64,000 bases of DNA, taken from the NCBI GenBank assembly GCA_037447655.1, contig JBBHKE010002937.1, positions 20,085 to 84,084 of the forward strand. Reading direction: 5' to 3'. The notes beneath the pieces were generated by a model. That model made no database searches, was not told where the DNA came from, and saw only the letters and a list, made by a program, of their open reading frames with translations. Of the stretch, positions 10,981-21,786 are shown piece after piece. The translations under genes and the position numbers were made by a program. Numbering within the stretch: position 1 is the stretch's first letter; every line of letters begins with the position of its first letter. This DNA comes from Zygnema cylindricum (Eukaryota; Streptophyta; Zygnematophyceae; Zygnematales; Zygnemataceae).

Positions 10981-12000
10981 CTTTCCACGTGTTCCGTCTT
11001 TATAGGACGTCCCCTCCTTCTCGCAGTTCCCGACGTTGGAATTGGTATACCCCTGGGTGACAGGGTCCTCAGTGGAGTACAGGCTCCATTTATTAAAAAA
11101 CTTGGGGTTTTTATGGGAACGGGCCCACTGTAAAGTTCGGGCGACGAACTTCCCGGACCTCTTGCTAGACCTATACGAGGTTCACAAGAAGTTTCCAGAA
11201 ATATTCTCGAAGACCTTTGAAAAACACTTGCAGCATATCCAGATCGTTCTCCAGGCCCTTCAAGCAGCGGGCTTGAAATGTCACCCGGGCAAGGGTATTT
11301 TTGGGGTTCAAAAAATTATTTACCTCGGACATGAGGTGACTCCTGGGACAGTGGGTCCCCATATGGTTAAGGTTGCAGCCCTTGACGCTCTTCCTCCCCT
11401 GCAGGATATTTCTGCCTTGCGCACCTTTCTCGGCTTGGCCAACTACTATCGCAGGTTTATTCCTGAGTTCAGTAGTCAGGCGCAGCCCCTAAATAAGTTA
11501 TTGCGCAAAGATCATGAATGGCTGTGGGCCAAGGAACAGCAGATCGCTTTCCAGTTCTTCAAAGATGCCCTGAAGCAACACCTAGTGCTCCGGATGCCTG
11601 ATCACCAAAGACCTTTCCTTCTTTACACTGATTGGAGTAGGTTTAGATTTGGAGCAGTTTTGGCCCAAGTTGACGATGGCGCAGCCGAGTATATGGTGGC
11701 TTATGCCAGCCGGAGCAACAATTGAGCTGAGGGGAATTATAGTATTTACCATGGGGAGCTTTTGGCAGCTGTGTGGGCCATCCACTATTTCAAGCCTTAT
11801 TATTACAGGGTCCTTTTCACACTGATAACCGACCACCAACCCCTGAAATTTATCATGGAGAATAGTAAGTTGACCGGCAAACTCGCCAGATGGGTGCTTA
11901 TCCTGCAGGAATATGATTTTAGCATCGTTCACCGGGCAAGGGAAATCCATGGGAATGCCGACGGACTTAATTGAAACCCTAATCTTTCTACAATGGATTC
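10981..12000 (+). pseudogene. Ty3/gypsy pol fragment: reverse transcriptase and RNase H
   Basis: The translation shows gypsy RT palm/thumb sequence (IIYLGHEVTPG, FLGLANYYRRFIPEF) followed by RNase H (LLYTDWSRFRFGAVLAQ, then ITDHQPLKFIME and a HRAREIHGNADGLN tail). The RT active site is upstream and not readable. Frame changes and stops (around 11723 and 11972) break the frame. It belongs with the integrase at 12310-13290 and is a decayed insertion, not a working enzyme. Confidence 0.85.
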
Positions 12001-12309
12001 CAGCGGCGCTTAGCATGACGAAGACCTGGAAATCAGCTTGGGACTCAATCGTGCATCCTCCGCCTTAATTTGGCTTCCTCCATCTGGGGGGGCACTATCC
12101 ACCTTTGCAGCAGATGTTGAGGGGTACGCACCCATTGGAGCCGGACGGAAAGACATCTGGAACGACTGCGAGGCTCTCCTATCCATCCTGCATGATCGCC
12201 TCTTCCCCATTAAGCTGGAGTTCAATTGTACCGAGTGCAGACTCGGATGGCGGTGTATGAATGGGACCGAGGTGTTCTTTTCCGGAAATGATCAGACGGA
12301 ACAAGAAAA

Positions 12310-13290
12310 GTGGTTCCTCCCCCATTAGATCGAGAAACTCTGATTACTAATCTCCACAAGCAATGTGGACACTGCGGGCAGAAGCGGACCACTTCCCTAG
12401 TTACACGCTCGTATTGGTGGCACGCGTTACGAGCCCAAGTCAACCAAATCGTACAAACTTGCTCTTCCTGCAATCGAGTTAAGACTTTGTTTGACAAAAA
12501 GGGCGGGACTGAGCTGCATTCTCTTCATATCCGAGGGATGTTTTATCGGTGGTCTTTGGATCTTTTAGGACCTCTTCCGACCAGCAGACGTGGGAATCGT
12601 TTCATCCTGGTCATGATTGAACATTTCTCCAAATGGATAAAGCTTGTGGTTTTGCCCCGAAAGGAGTCGAAGTCCATTGGCGACGGTTTCTTGCAGAGGA
12701 TCCTGTCCCTATTTGGAGCGTTAGTAGAGGTTCTAACAGACCTGGGATCCGAATTCGCCGGAGAATTTACAAACCTTTTGGAGAAATGCCTCATCGACCA
12801 TCGACTAAACAGTCGGGACCACCCTCAAGCCGACGGTTTGGCCGAAAGGTGCGTACAAACAGTGAAGCGGTCACTACGGAAATATGCCGTGGAAGAGGAC
12901 TTGGGAGAATGGGACAAAAGGGTGCCTTGGATTGTCATGGGATAGAAATTCAGCAGAAAAGCTTCCCTCCACTCCTATAGTCCTTACTTCATGTTATTCA
13001 GACGGCATCCCATTCTTGCTGTCGCTGCCTCGACCCAAGCTGTGGTCCTTCCAGAAATGGATCACAAAGGGACTGTCGAAAAACTCATCGCCGATCTTGC
13101 CAAGATCTTCCACCGAGAGATGCCTCTCGCCATGGGGAATTTACAGGCGGCACAACACCGCGATCAATTGTGGTATTCCCAGCGCTGGAACAGGGATTAT
13201 GTGCCCAGACAGCGACGGTTTATGGCGGGAGATTCGTATATCGAATCCAACAGAAAAAGGACACGCTTGACATTTCTGCCGAGTGGGTGA
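12310..13290 (+). pseudogene. Ty3/gypsy integrase fragment
   Basis: An HHCC zinc module is visible (HKQCGHCG, then CSSC about 36 residues later). The catalytic core follows, with D in LDLLGPLP, D in LTDLGSEF and E in DGLAERCVQ. A stop near 12943 and a frame change follow, and the C-terminal part continues in a second frame at 12991-13290. The diverged core and stops indicate a dead copy. 13291-13433 continues with degenerate sequence up to the copia insertion. Confidence 0.85.
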
Positions 13291-13433
13291 TTTTGAAAGT
13301 GGTGGAAGTCTCAAACAAGGGAGTTTAGACTTTGGAGGGGAAAGATGGTTGAAGAATTAAAGAGAATTAGATCAATTTGGTTCCTTGCCATCTCCAAGGA
13401 TTGGAAGACGAACCCACTTTCCACATGACTTAC

Positions 13434-14527
13434 TAAAATTCTATGGGCTTCATTGCCCACAGAATTCGCAGATCCAAAAGAAGCTAATCTAGATAGTGCC
13501 GACTCCAAGTAGATATAAACCCAAATAAATGATCCCTTGACAATAAGAACCCCAATATACCTTCACCCCTGTGAAAAGAAGACCTTCTGTGTGCTTAGTT
13601 CCACCACAAAATGCAAAGCTTCAATATGTGTTTTGGACAATATTCCCCACTTTGACTTTCCCACTGAATAAGTGCCACCCTGGCACGCAAAGACTCTGAC
13701 CGACTACACCCTTGTGTAGCTTGGACTCCCCTGAGTCCGCAGCAAAAAGAATCACTGAATTTGCTTACCCGAGCATTAAGTTATGGCTGGTCAAAGATGA
13801 CCTTTATAGTTACAAGCTCTCTTAGAGAGAGAGGTACCTAAATATTACTAAGTCTCGGTCTGCCTACTCACGGCTACCTTCTATTAAACCCTAGTCCAAT
13901 AGGAACACTATAAAGTACAAGAAGGTACAATGGGCGATGTACTTATTGTACAACCATTGTACGACAAGGTCTACAAGGTGACACTTGTCATATCGGAAGC
14001 CATGGTTCCTCCTCCCATCTTCTCCGGTATCAAATAATGTGGCGCCACGTGGCACCGCGTGACGCTATATCCGTATGCCGCCAAAAAGCTCACTTCGCGT
14101 GGCGGCTATTATTCCGGCCGTCCGATCAAAACATATTTTACACGGTTCAGATTCGCGTACATGCAGAAATTGCTCATTTTGGTTAGTCTGCTGTTAATTA
14201 GCTGTTTCGTTAATATTTCTAAATTTATGAAACCCGTCACGTGTATCGTTTCGTAAGTAACTTAATGGATAAGGCGTTGGTCTATTTAGTAGCCTACAAA
14301 CCCCGGTTCAAATCCGGCCGGCGGCAGTATTTTGCTAAAACTAGTAAAATACTTTCTAATTCATTCTTCCTCCTTCTAGATGATGCGGCAACCATGGCGT
14401 GCCTTTGGTTCTCTCTTTCTCTCTCTTTACATTCTAACTAAAATATAGAAGTGAACTATTAGTCACCTCTTTTCAACACTCTATTTATTTTTCTAACACA
14501 GACCTAGAAAATACATAAATTTCAACA
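13434..14527 (-). repeat. 3' LTR of copy 1 (1094 bp)
   Basis: On the - strand it runs from TGTTGAAATTTATG to a terminal TTTTA instead of TTTCA, a one-base change. It carries a CCACGTGG G-box near 14043-14055 and a + strand tRNA-like module at 14254-14326. Confidence 0.9.
14254..14326 (+). other. Antisense tRNA-like module in LTR
   Basis: AATGGATAAGGCG resembles a tRNA D-arm/A box, and GGTTCAAATCC at 14305-14315 fits the B-box (T-arm) consensus, with a 4-bp T stem. The 5' acceptor strand is missing, so it is not a functional tRNA. It lies on the strand opposite to the element. Confidence 0.75.
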
Positions 14528-14535
14528 CTCCCCTT
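14528..14535 (-). promoter_or_regulatory. Polypurine tract of copy 1
   Basis: AAGGGGAG on the - strand directly abuts the 3' LTR, the standard position for the plus-strand DNA primer. The same tract precedes the LTR in copy 2 and in the element at 37428. Confidence 0.9.
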
Positions 14536-14566
14536 ATTTTCTAGTCTACTTTCTTTTCAACTCCCA

Positions 14567-16551
14567 CTAAACACAATTTTTTTTTTTTCTTCTTTTTCTT
14601 TTCTCCTCATTAAACTCTAAGTGAATACCCTTGTATTTAAAGAAGTGTGTTAGATGAACCGAAATAATAATTACATCACAAAATTTATTTTGCATGCCAT
14701 TTTTTATAAATCCGAGAAAATACTTTATCCACCTCATTTCTTTTCCATCCTCACTAAATCCAATTTCCCTCTTGCAACTCAAACAGCCAGCCCCATCTCC
14801 AATCTGCAACACACACCCAGATGCTAACCCTCTTACAGGCACACCTTCATAAATGCCATCACTCTCATTAGTGATGTCAAACCCATTACTCCCCATATTT
14901 ATCGTTATATCAAGATTCCCCACTAAGTTCCTCATAAAATCTACATCTTGCGAGCTCATATTTTTATCCATGATACTCACCCCATTTTCTGAATTTTCCT
15001 CACTCTCTCCCATGGAATTCTTTCCACTATCACTTTCTATAATGATTCCCAAAGAGTATTTCTCCTCCCCTAAACTTTTCATTAAATATTTCTTTTCTCC
15101 CCATTCTTTAAAAACCCCTCTAGTTTTACTTCTCCCCTTTCCTCCAAATCCGTTGAAGTCACACTTTCCAACCAGTTTTCTATTTCCAAAATATTTATAA
15201 AATTATCCTCATTATTTTTATTTTTCCCTTTTTCATTTATGTATCCTAGATTTGACTTTCTCATTTCTAAGTCATACTTTTTACACTCTTTCACATCCTC
15301 ATCATTTCTAACTCCCTCAAGTACCTCCCTTCCTCTTACTTCCCTTATACCTCCAAAAGCACATCGTTGCTTCCGTGTAATTTCTGTGTACTTCTCTCTC
15401 TTCTCCATTCTACCGATGTGAAGAAGCTCCAAAATTTCTTCATCCTCTTCATCCTCTTCCCTTTCTTCCTCCTCATCCACATTCCAACTTCTAAGTTCTT
15501 CCAAACAAGGGCATTCCTCTATATAATGACCCGGTTCCCTACAAAAGAAGCAAACACCCTTTTTCAAAGCTCCCCTTTCTTTTCCTCTCCCTCTCTTTCC
15601 ACCAAAGTTCCGATAAGGTTTACCTTCGTCTTTCTTCCTCTCATCACGCTTCCGCTCGTCACCGCTGTTCCTCTCATCACGCTTCCGCCAATCACCACCG
15701 TTCCTCTCATCACGCTTCCGCCAATCACCACCAGCTGTAAAGGCAGTTACCCTTTCAGTTCCCCTACGAAGCTCGAAAGTGCTTTCCCTCACAAGAATTA
15801 TCCCCATGGTAAAGCTCCAAGTCCATGAAGAGCCATCCATTGCCTGCATACGATTAATGATGTTTTCGTACTCATCTGGGAGATTCATGAGTAGTGTATT
15901 GATCTTTCTCTCCTCAGATTCTACATACCCCGCACTAGCAAGCTCAACATATAACGCAGCAATATCATTGCAAAACTCTATCATGTTACCGCCTTTATAA
16001 ACATAGGCCTCTATTTCCTGTTTTACTAACTGCTGCCTTTGAATAGTCTCACTCTTATAAATCTGCCTTAGTGTTTCCCATATTTCCGAAGACTTAGTAA
16101 GACTTAAAAGAGTGATAGCTATGGACTTAGACACATATCTAAGTATGAGAAGTTTTGCTATAGTGTTTTTATACTCCCAAATTTTACTATCATTTTCTTC
16201 AGTTTTACTTATAACCCCTCTAAGTGGAGCTGTGGCGAAGAGCATAGCTCCCCTCACCATAAGTGTCCCTTTATCATTCTTCCCTTTTCCCCCTTCCATC
16301 ACAATATTTTTCCCTTCACCTTTCGTTGCATCTGAACTCCGGTTGAGATTCTGGGCAGCCTCAGATGGTTCTCCACAGTAAGCTCCTCCAAAGCCAGGTG
16401 GCGGACATCTCACATGTCCCGAAACAATTCCCCATAAGTGCTTCTCGAAAAGCAATCCCTCTATAATAAACTCCCAATAAGTGAAGTCTGTTCCATCGAA
16501 CATAGGCACCCTAGATGGTGGGCCCATAACCTGAAATTCTATGGGCTCCAT
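14567..16551 (-). pseudogene. gag/RNase-H-relic ORF of copy 1, frameshifted
   Basis: The ATG at 16551 lies inside the 5' LTR, and the frame reads through the primer-binding site. The N-terminal part is a copia-type Gag with a CX2CX4HX4C zinc knuckle (CFFCREPGHYIEEC). A highly charged Glu/Lys-rich linker follows. A 1-bp deletion near 15102 relative to copy 2 (four C then A instead of four C then TA) moves the C-terminal part, a degenerate RNase H remnant, to another frame at 14567-15082. An in-frame repeat of about 11 residues (RKRDER type) is present three times here and once in copy 2. Confidence 0.88.
16519..16531 (-). promoter_or_regulatory. Primer-binding site, initiator tRNA-Met anticodon region
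   Basis: GGTTATGGGCCCA on the - strand directly follows the 5' LTR. It is complementary to the anticodon loop and stem of plant initiator tRNA-Met rather than its 3' end, as in Drosophila copia, which primes with a 5' half tRNA. Confidence 0.85.
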
Positions 16552-17620
16552 TGCCCACAGAATTCGCAGATCCAAAAGAAGCTAATCTAGATAGTGCCGA
16601 CTCCAAGTAGATATAAATCCAAATAAATGATCCCTTGACAATAAGAACCCCAATATACCTTCACCCCTGTGAAAAGAAGACCTTCTGTGTGCTCAGTTCC
16701 ACCACAAAATGCAAAGCTTCAATATGTGTTTTAGACAATATTCCCCACTTTGACTTTCCCACTGAATAAGTGCCACCCTGGCACGCAAAGACTCTGACCG
16801 ACTACACCCTTGTGTAGCTTGGACTCCCCTGAGTCCGCAGCAAAAAGAATCACTGATTTGCTCACCCGAGCAGTAAGTTATGGCTGGTCAAAGATGACCT
16901 TTATAGTTACAAGCTCTCTTAGAGAGAGAGGTACCTAAATATTACTAAGTCTCGGTCTGCCTACTCACGACTACCTACTATTAAACCCTAGTCCAATAGG
17001 AACACTATAAAGTACAAGAAGGTACAATGGGCGATGTACTTATTGTACAACCATTGTACAACAAGGTCTACAAGGTGAGACCTGTCATATCGGAAGCCAT
17101 GGTTCCTCCTCCCATCTTCTCCGGTATCAAATAATGTGGCGCCACGTGGCACCGCGTGACGCTATATCCGTATGCCGCCAAAAAGCTCACTTCGCGTGGC
17201 GGCTATAATGCCGGCCGTCCGATCAAAACATATTTTACACGGTTCAGATTCGCGTACATGCAGAAATTGCTCCTTTTGGTTAGTCTGCTGTTAATTAGCT
17301 ATTTCGTTAATATTTCTAGATTTATGAAACCCGTCACGTGTATCGTTTCGTAAGTAACTTAATGGATAAGGCGTTGGTCTGATTAGTAGCCTACAAACCC
17401 CGGTTCAAATCCGGCCGGCGGCAGTATTTTGCTAAAACTAGTAAAATACTTTCTAATTCATTCTTCCTCCTTCTAGATGATGCGGCAACCATGGCGTGCC
17501 TTTGGTTCTCTCTTTCTCTCTCTTTACATACTAAAATATAGAAGTGAACTATTAGTCACCTCTTTTCAACACTCTATTTATTTTTCTAACACAGACCTAG
17601 AAAATACATAAATTTCAACA
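16532..17620 (-). repeat. 5' LTR of copy 1 (1089 bp)
   Basis: On the - strand it starts TGTTGAAATTTATG and ends TTTCA. The last 20 bp contain the gag start codon. It contains a TATAAAGG-like promoter element near 16898-16905 and G-box sequence near 17141-17150. Confidence 0.92.
17351..17423 (+). other. Antisense tRNA-like module in LTR
   Basis: Same module as at 14254-14326, with the B box at 17402-17412, 208 bp from the LTR start. The anticodon-loop region differs slightly (GATTAG for ATTTAG). Confidence 0.75.
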
Positions 17621-17845
17621 CTTACTTTGTCGATCCCCCTTCCTGTTCTTCATCATGTAACTTGTCCTCCCAGCAGCACGACATCTTGGTCTGGAATCAG
17701 TGCGGCCATTGTTGGCATCCATCTTGTCTCCCCTCCTCGTGGGAATCACGCTCTCCATCCCCTAGTCAAGGTTCTGCGGGAACTATGAATTGGGCGGGTA
17801 GCTATTTTTTTTTCTTAGTCAAGGCAGACTAAGAGGGGGGGAAGT
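17621..17845 (+). other. Remnant 3' of the gypsy integrase, with polypurine stretch
   Basis: This continues the target of the copia insertion. It ends in a purine run (AAGAGGGGGGGAAG) just before the repeat that starts at 17846. It may be the polypurine tract of the + strand gypsy element, with the repeat as its LTR start. I cannot identify coding sequence here with confidence. Confidence 0.4.
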
Positions 17846-18140
17846 TGGAGGACCGACCCGACTACCGAGAACCCAAATACCTTTCCCTGGCCTAATGGAA
17901 AAGGAAGGGGGAAAGGAGATCTTTTTGCCCCCCCCCCATGCATTTTCTCTTACTCCTGGTTCCGGTGTCTCTCCTATCTTTGCATGCATATCTATGGGAT
18001 GGATGGGGGGTCTGCAAGGGCCATGATCATTATTCTGGGAAGCCTTTCGCATTTGGGGGGGGGGGGTTCTTTGCAGGAATCCGAGGCCAACTACCTTGGG
18101 CTGTGGGCCCTTCCGTGGGGATTCTCGGGCACGCTCGACA
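17846..18140 (+). repeat. Direct repeat R, copy 1 (TG...CA, ~295 bp)
   Basis: It begins TGGAGGACCGAC and ends GCTCGACA and matches 19326-19623 along its length. Both copies carry C and G homopolymer runs. They may be LTRs of a short element or the starts of a longer (~1480 bp) LTR present in tandem. I see no matching target duplication. Confidence 0.6.
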
Positions 18141-19325
18141 GCTGTCAAGCTCGAGTGCTTTTTCAGGCACCCCTATTTTTTACCGAGGATTTCCGTACCC
18201 TTCCTACCCGTACTGTTCTCAGATTTCGGAGAAGCAAGCACAACCAGCCGGAAGGATTATAGTATTTCCTCTACGGAAGAAGACGCACTTTATTTTGTGC
18301 GTAACGGAGGCCGGACGACAAAGTTCTACCGTCTGAAAGATCGCAGTTCCGCTATATAGCACTAGCTTCCACCAACCCTAGTAGGGGGTACATTTTGGAT
18401 TGCCACGTAGACTTCTAGACTGTAATCTAGATTATGCTGTTAGCTGTCTGTAGCAATTCAGTTTAGGTTCAGCTGACTAGTGGTTCATTTATTACATAAA
18501 GTCAAAGATTGGCACTTCCGTGTCCTTTTAGTACTTTGTCTTACAAACTGTGGAACAAATAATAACTTCCGGCCGTTGATCTAGCCGTAGTCAGAGGTCT
18601 AACTTTTTGCCCCAAGTGTAGTACACATTATTTTGTCTTATGTCAGTTCCGATGCCGTTGCTGGCCGCTCATTGGCTAATAGCGTAGGTTTGACTTTTGG
18701 ACCTGAAACTGGACAAGCTTTTGCTGTCTAAGGCACTTGGGGCCGAAGGAGACAGGTTGCTTTTCAGTAGTGTCTCCTGTGAAAACCCTCAAAAAATCCA
18801 ACAAACTTTCTTTTGATTGAATCTTTATTTTGTTTGACTCTATTGCCATCTTTGTTTTGGATCTGTCCATTGTGGGAATCATAGTTCGGGCAGGTAGTTG
18901 GCACTATCGTCCCTTAGGGTGATTTTTGGATCTTTCGCTGCTTGAAACTGAGAAGAGTCTGGTCGGTTCTGAACTGCGGACAACGAGGGTTGAAGGAGTA
19001 CCATACCTATTTGCACTACCATCGGGAGAGAGTTCGCCCTTGTCTCTTTGTCCCCGTAAATTGCCGGGTATGTTAAGCTTCCTTCGCCATCTTTTATATC
19101 TTCCATCTTATATTTTATTTATGTGGTCAAGGTGATATTGTTAAATCTGAAACAGCCATTCCTATTTATTTCTATGTGTCCACGTGGTAGTGCATTTGTG
19201 TATTCGCTTGTAGTTTCTTTTGCTTTGGTGTGAACTCCCCGGAGTAAAACTGCCACTTCCTTGTATCAAAACAATGGGTTTTGAGGGAACAAATGCTATA
19301 GACTTCCCGTGAATCAGTACAAAGT
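18141..19325. other. Sequence between the two R repeats
   Basis: No coding region or family is recognised. A CTATATAG box occurs near 18351, compatible with an LTR promoter, but this is only suggestive. Confidence 0.4.
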
Positions 19326-19623
19326 TGGAGGACCGACGCAACTACCGAAAACCCAAATCCCTTTCCCTTGCCTACTTGAAAAGGAAGGGGGAAAGGAGAT
19401 CTTTTCGCCCCCCCCCCATGCACTTTCTCTTACTTCCGGTTTCGGTGTCTCTCTTATCTTTGCATGCATATCTATGGGAAGGATGGGGGGTCAGCAGGGG
19501 GCATGATCATTATTCTGGGAAGCCTTTCGCATTTGGGGGGGGGGGGGGGATCTTTCGAGGAATCCGAGGCCAACTACCCCGGGCTCTGGGCCCATCCCTA
19601 GGAATTCTCGGGCACGCTCGACA
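19326..19623 (+). repeat. Direct repeat R, copy 2 (~298 bp)
   Basis: About 90% identical by eye to 17846-18140, with the same TG start and GACA end. Copia-type integrase sequence begins directly after it. Confidence 0.6.
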
Positions 19624-19629
19624 ACGGGG

Positions 19630-21255
19630 ACACACATCTAGAAACCATTGGAAAAAATAAGGACATTATGGTGATAGTTGATGATTTCAACAGAAAGACG
19701 TGGGTATATCTTTTAAAAGCTAAGTTAGACGATCTTGAAACATTTAAAGACTTTGTGGTCATGGATGAGAGGGAAAGTGGGAGGAAGGTAAAGGCGGTAC
19801 GCTCAGACCGAGGAGGTGAATTTCTTGCTTTCGCTGATTACTGTAAAGAGAAGGGGATTAAGCAGCAGTTCATGGCTCCTTATTCCCCACAATCAAATGG
19901 AATTGCAGAGAGGAAGAATCGTACATAGCAAGAAATGGTACGAGCCATGCTCCATACGACGAAACTCACGCATCATCTTTGGGGAGAAGCAATCAGGGCA
20001 GCTAACCATATTACCAATAGGAGAATAAATTCCGTTTTGGGCAAGGAAACACTGGAGGAACTTTGGAGTGGACAAACACCTACAGTAAAACACTTAAGGA
20101 TTTGGGGATGTGAGGCTATAGGATACATAGAGGAAAGAAATCGGGAGGAAAAGTTTGCTGCACGGTCATGGGAAGGATAATTTGTGGGATATAGTGAGAA
20201 CTCAATGCAATATTGGATTTACAACCCACTCACTAGAAGGGTTAAAGAGTGTAGAAATGTGGAGTTTAATGAGAACTTGGAATGGATGGTGAAAGGAGCT
20301 AATGAGTTCAAAGGAGCTCAAGATTATGAGGAGGAAAGTCATTATGAGAAGTTCACTGGAGAGGAGGAGGAAGAGGACGAAGTTTTGTCACAAGTAGGGA
20401 TGAAAAAAAAAGTGCAATTTGTAGAGAAACCTTAAGAGAAAGTTTTGACACCTAAGCTTAGCGGCACCAAATCACAAGGAGACAAGGTCATTAGAGAATC
20501 ACCCACAAGCATTGACAACGTGACATCAGAGAGACAACCCTAGAGAAGGAGAATGATGACAAGATTGAGAATAGTGATTCGGATAAAGAATTTGCAGATG
20601 ACGTACGGAGAAGTAAAAGATCCACTAAAGGGAAGGCACCGGAACAATTTTCACCTAGACAGTCATACAAAAAGCAAACCAGCTACCAGAGGGCAATTTC
20701 CGAAATTAGAGAAGGAAGGGCGGAATCCTTTCTCTTATGAAAGGCAATTACAGAAAATCGTCCGGTGGATCATCAATCATACCAAGAGGCTCGAGACTCA
20801 AACGAATGGGAGGAGAAGTGGAAACCGGCGTTTATCAAATAATTTAATTATGTAAAATCGAATGGGTGTTTTGAAGAGGTAGATTTACCGGTTGGTAAGA
20901 AGGCGATTGACTCAAAGTGGGTTTTTAAGACAAAGACGGGAGCTTTGGGAGAAATTCTTAAGTATAAGGCGCGGTTAGTATGTAAAGGCTTTCAGCAGAA
21001 GGAGGGTATTGATTATTCTGAGACTTTTGCTCCTATGGTTAAGTTTGATTCTTTGCGAGCAATTATTGCAATGGCGACGGCGGAAGGAATGCATATCCAA
21101 GAGATAGATGTAGAGACAACTTTCGTAAATGGAGAATTAGAAGAGGAGGTGTATTTGAAAATTCCAGAAGGAGTTCCTAGAAAGAATGGAAAAGTATGGA
21201 GGTTGTGGAAGGCTTTGTATGGTTTGAAGCAGGCACCAAGAACATGGAACCATAA
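19630..21255 (+). pseudogene. Decayed Ty1/copia pol: integrase and reverse transcriptase fragment
   Basis: Integrase core motifs are readable: D in IVDDFNRKTW, D in VRSDRGGEF and E in NGIAERKNRT. An acidic linker follows, then the copia RT start (WVFKTKTGALGEILKYKARL, KGFQQKEGIDYSETFAP, NGELEEEVYL, KALYGLKQAPRTWN). Stops at about 19926, 20178 and 20433 and a frame break around 20530-20860 inactivate it. It stops abruptly at 21255, where a gypsy LTR is inserted. Confidence 0.88.
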
Positions 21256-21746
21256 TGTAAAACGGACAAGGATTATAGGCACAGCAATACACCACCATGC
21301 ACAGCGGAAAGCTCCAAAGATCTTCACGTAGCAACAGCAGGCACACACACCAATAACAGACAAGATTGCGCTTTATTACTCAAGAGAGGATTACAAAATT
21401 CAACGCTCGCTGCGAAGGTCTACTAAAAGAGTGTGTCTCGTACTACGTCTGTCTCACTATTTTAACTAACTGCTAGTCAACCCAATACTGTACAAATGTA
21501 CACGTGGACCTTCGCGGTCAACAGAGATCTATCTACAATATTATTCTAGAACTATACGGTAAAATATACTTTCCGCGGCGTTGCTATACTGCTACAGAGC
21601 GTTGCTATGCTGCGCTACGTTATTCTACTAAGTTGCTATGCTGCTATGTTGCGCTAATCTGGAATCACAGCTACGATGTTCTGCAACCGCAACTATAGCA
21701 GCTTACTTTCTAGCCACTAAGTACTCAACCTTATAACCTTGTTACA
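21256..21746 (-). repeat. 3' LTR of chromovirus G-I (491 bp)
   Basis: On the - strand it runs TGTAACA...TTTTACA. It matches 44472-44967. It is rich in imperfect repeats of the type GCAACATAGCAGC. The purine-rich TAGTGGGAGGCAG at 21747-21759 (- strand) is the likely polypurine tract. Confidence 0.88.
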
Positions 21747-21786
21747 CTGCCTCCCACTAAGGATTCAGCGTCCCGCTGAACTTTTC

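Larger units (their letters stand above)
13434..17620 (-). mobile_element. Complete non-autonomous Ty1/copia-group element, copy 1
   Basis: A 4187-bp element on the - strand with LTRs at 13434-14527 and 16532-17620, a primer-binding site, a polypurine tract and a gag-type coding region. A perfect 5-bp target duplication, cttac, lies at 13429-13433 and 17621-17625. It is inserted in degenerate sequence downstream of the gypsy integrase. The interior encodes no protease, integrase or reverse transcriptase, so it must rely on another element for mobility. Copy 2 is at 32040-36187. Confidence 0.93.

Noticed and set aside
14059-14256. 65-codon open frame with a hydrophobic segment, found in all four LTRs of copies 1 and 2 (also 17156, 32675, 35720)
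   Set aside because: It opens at a GTG, is antisense to the element and lies in U3. The four copies are too similar for conservation to be informative.
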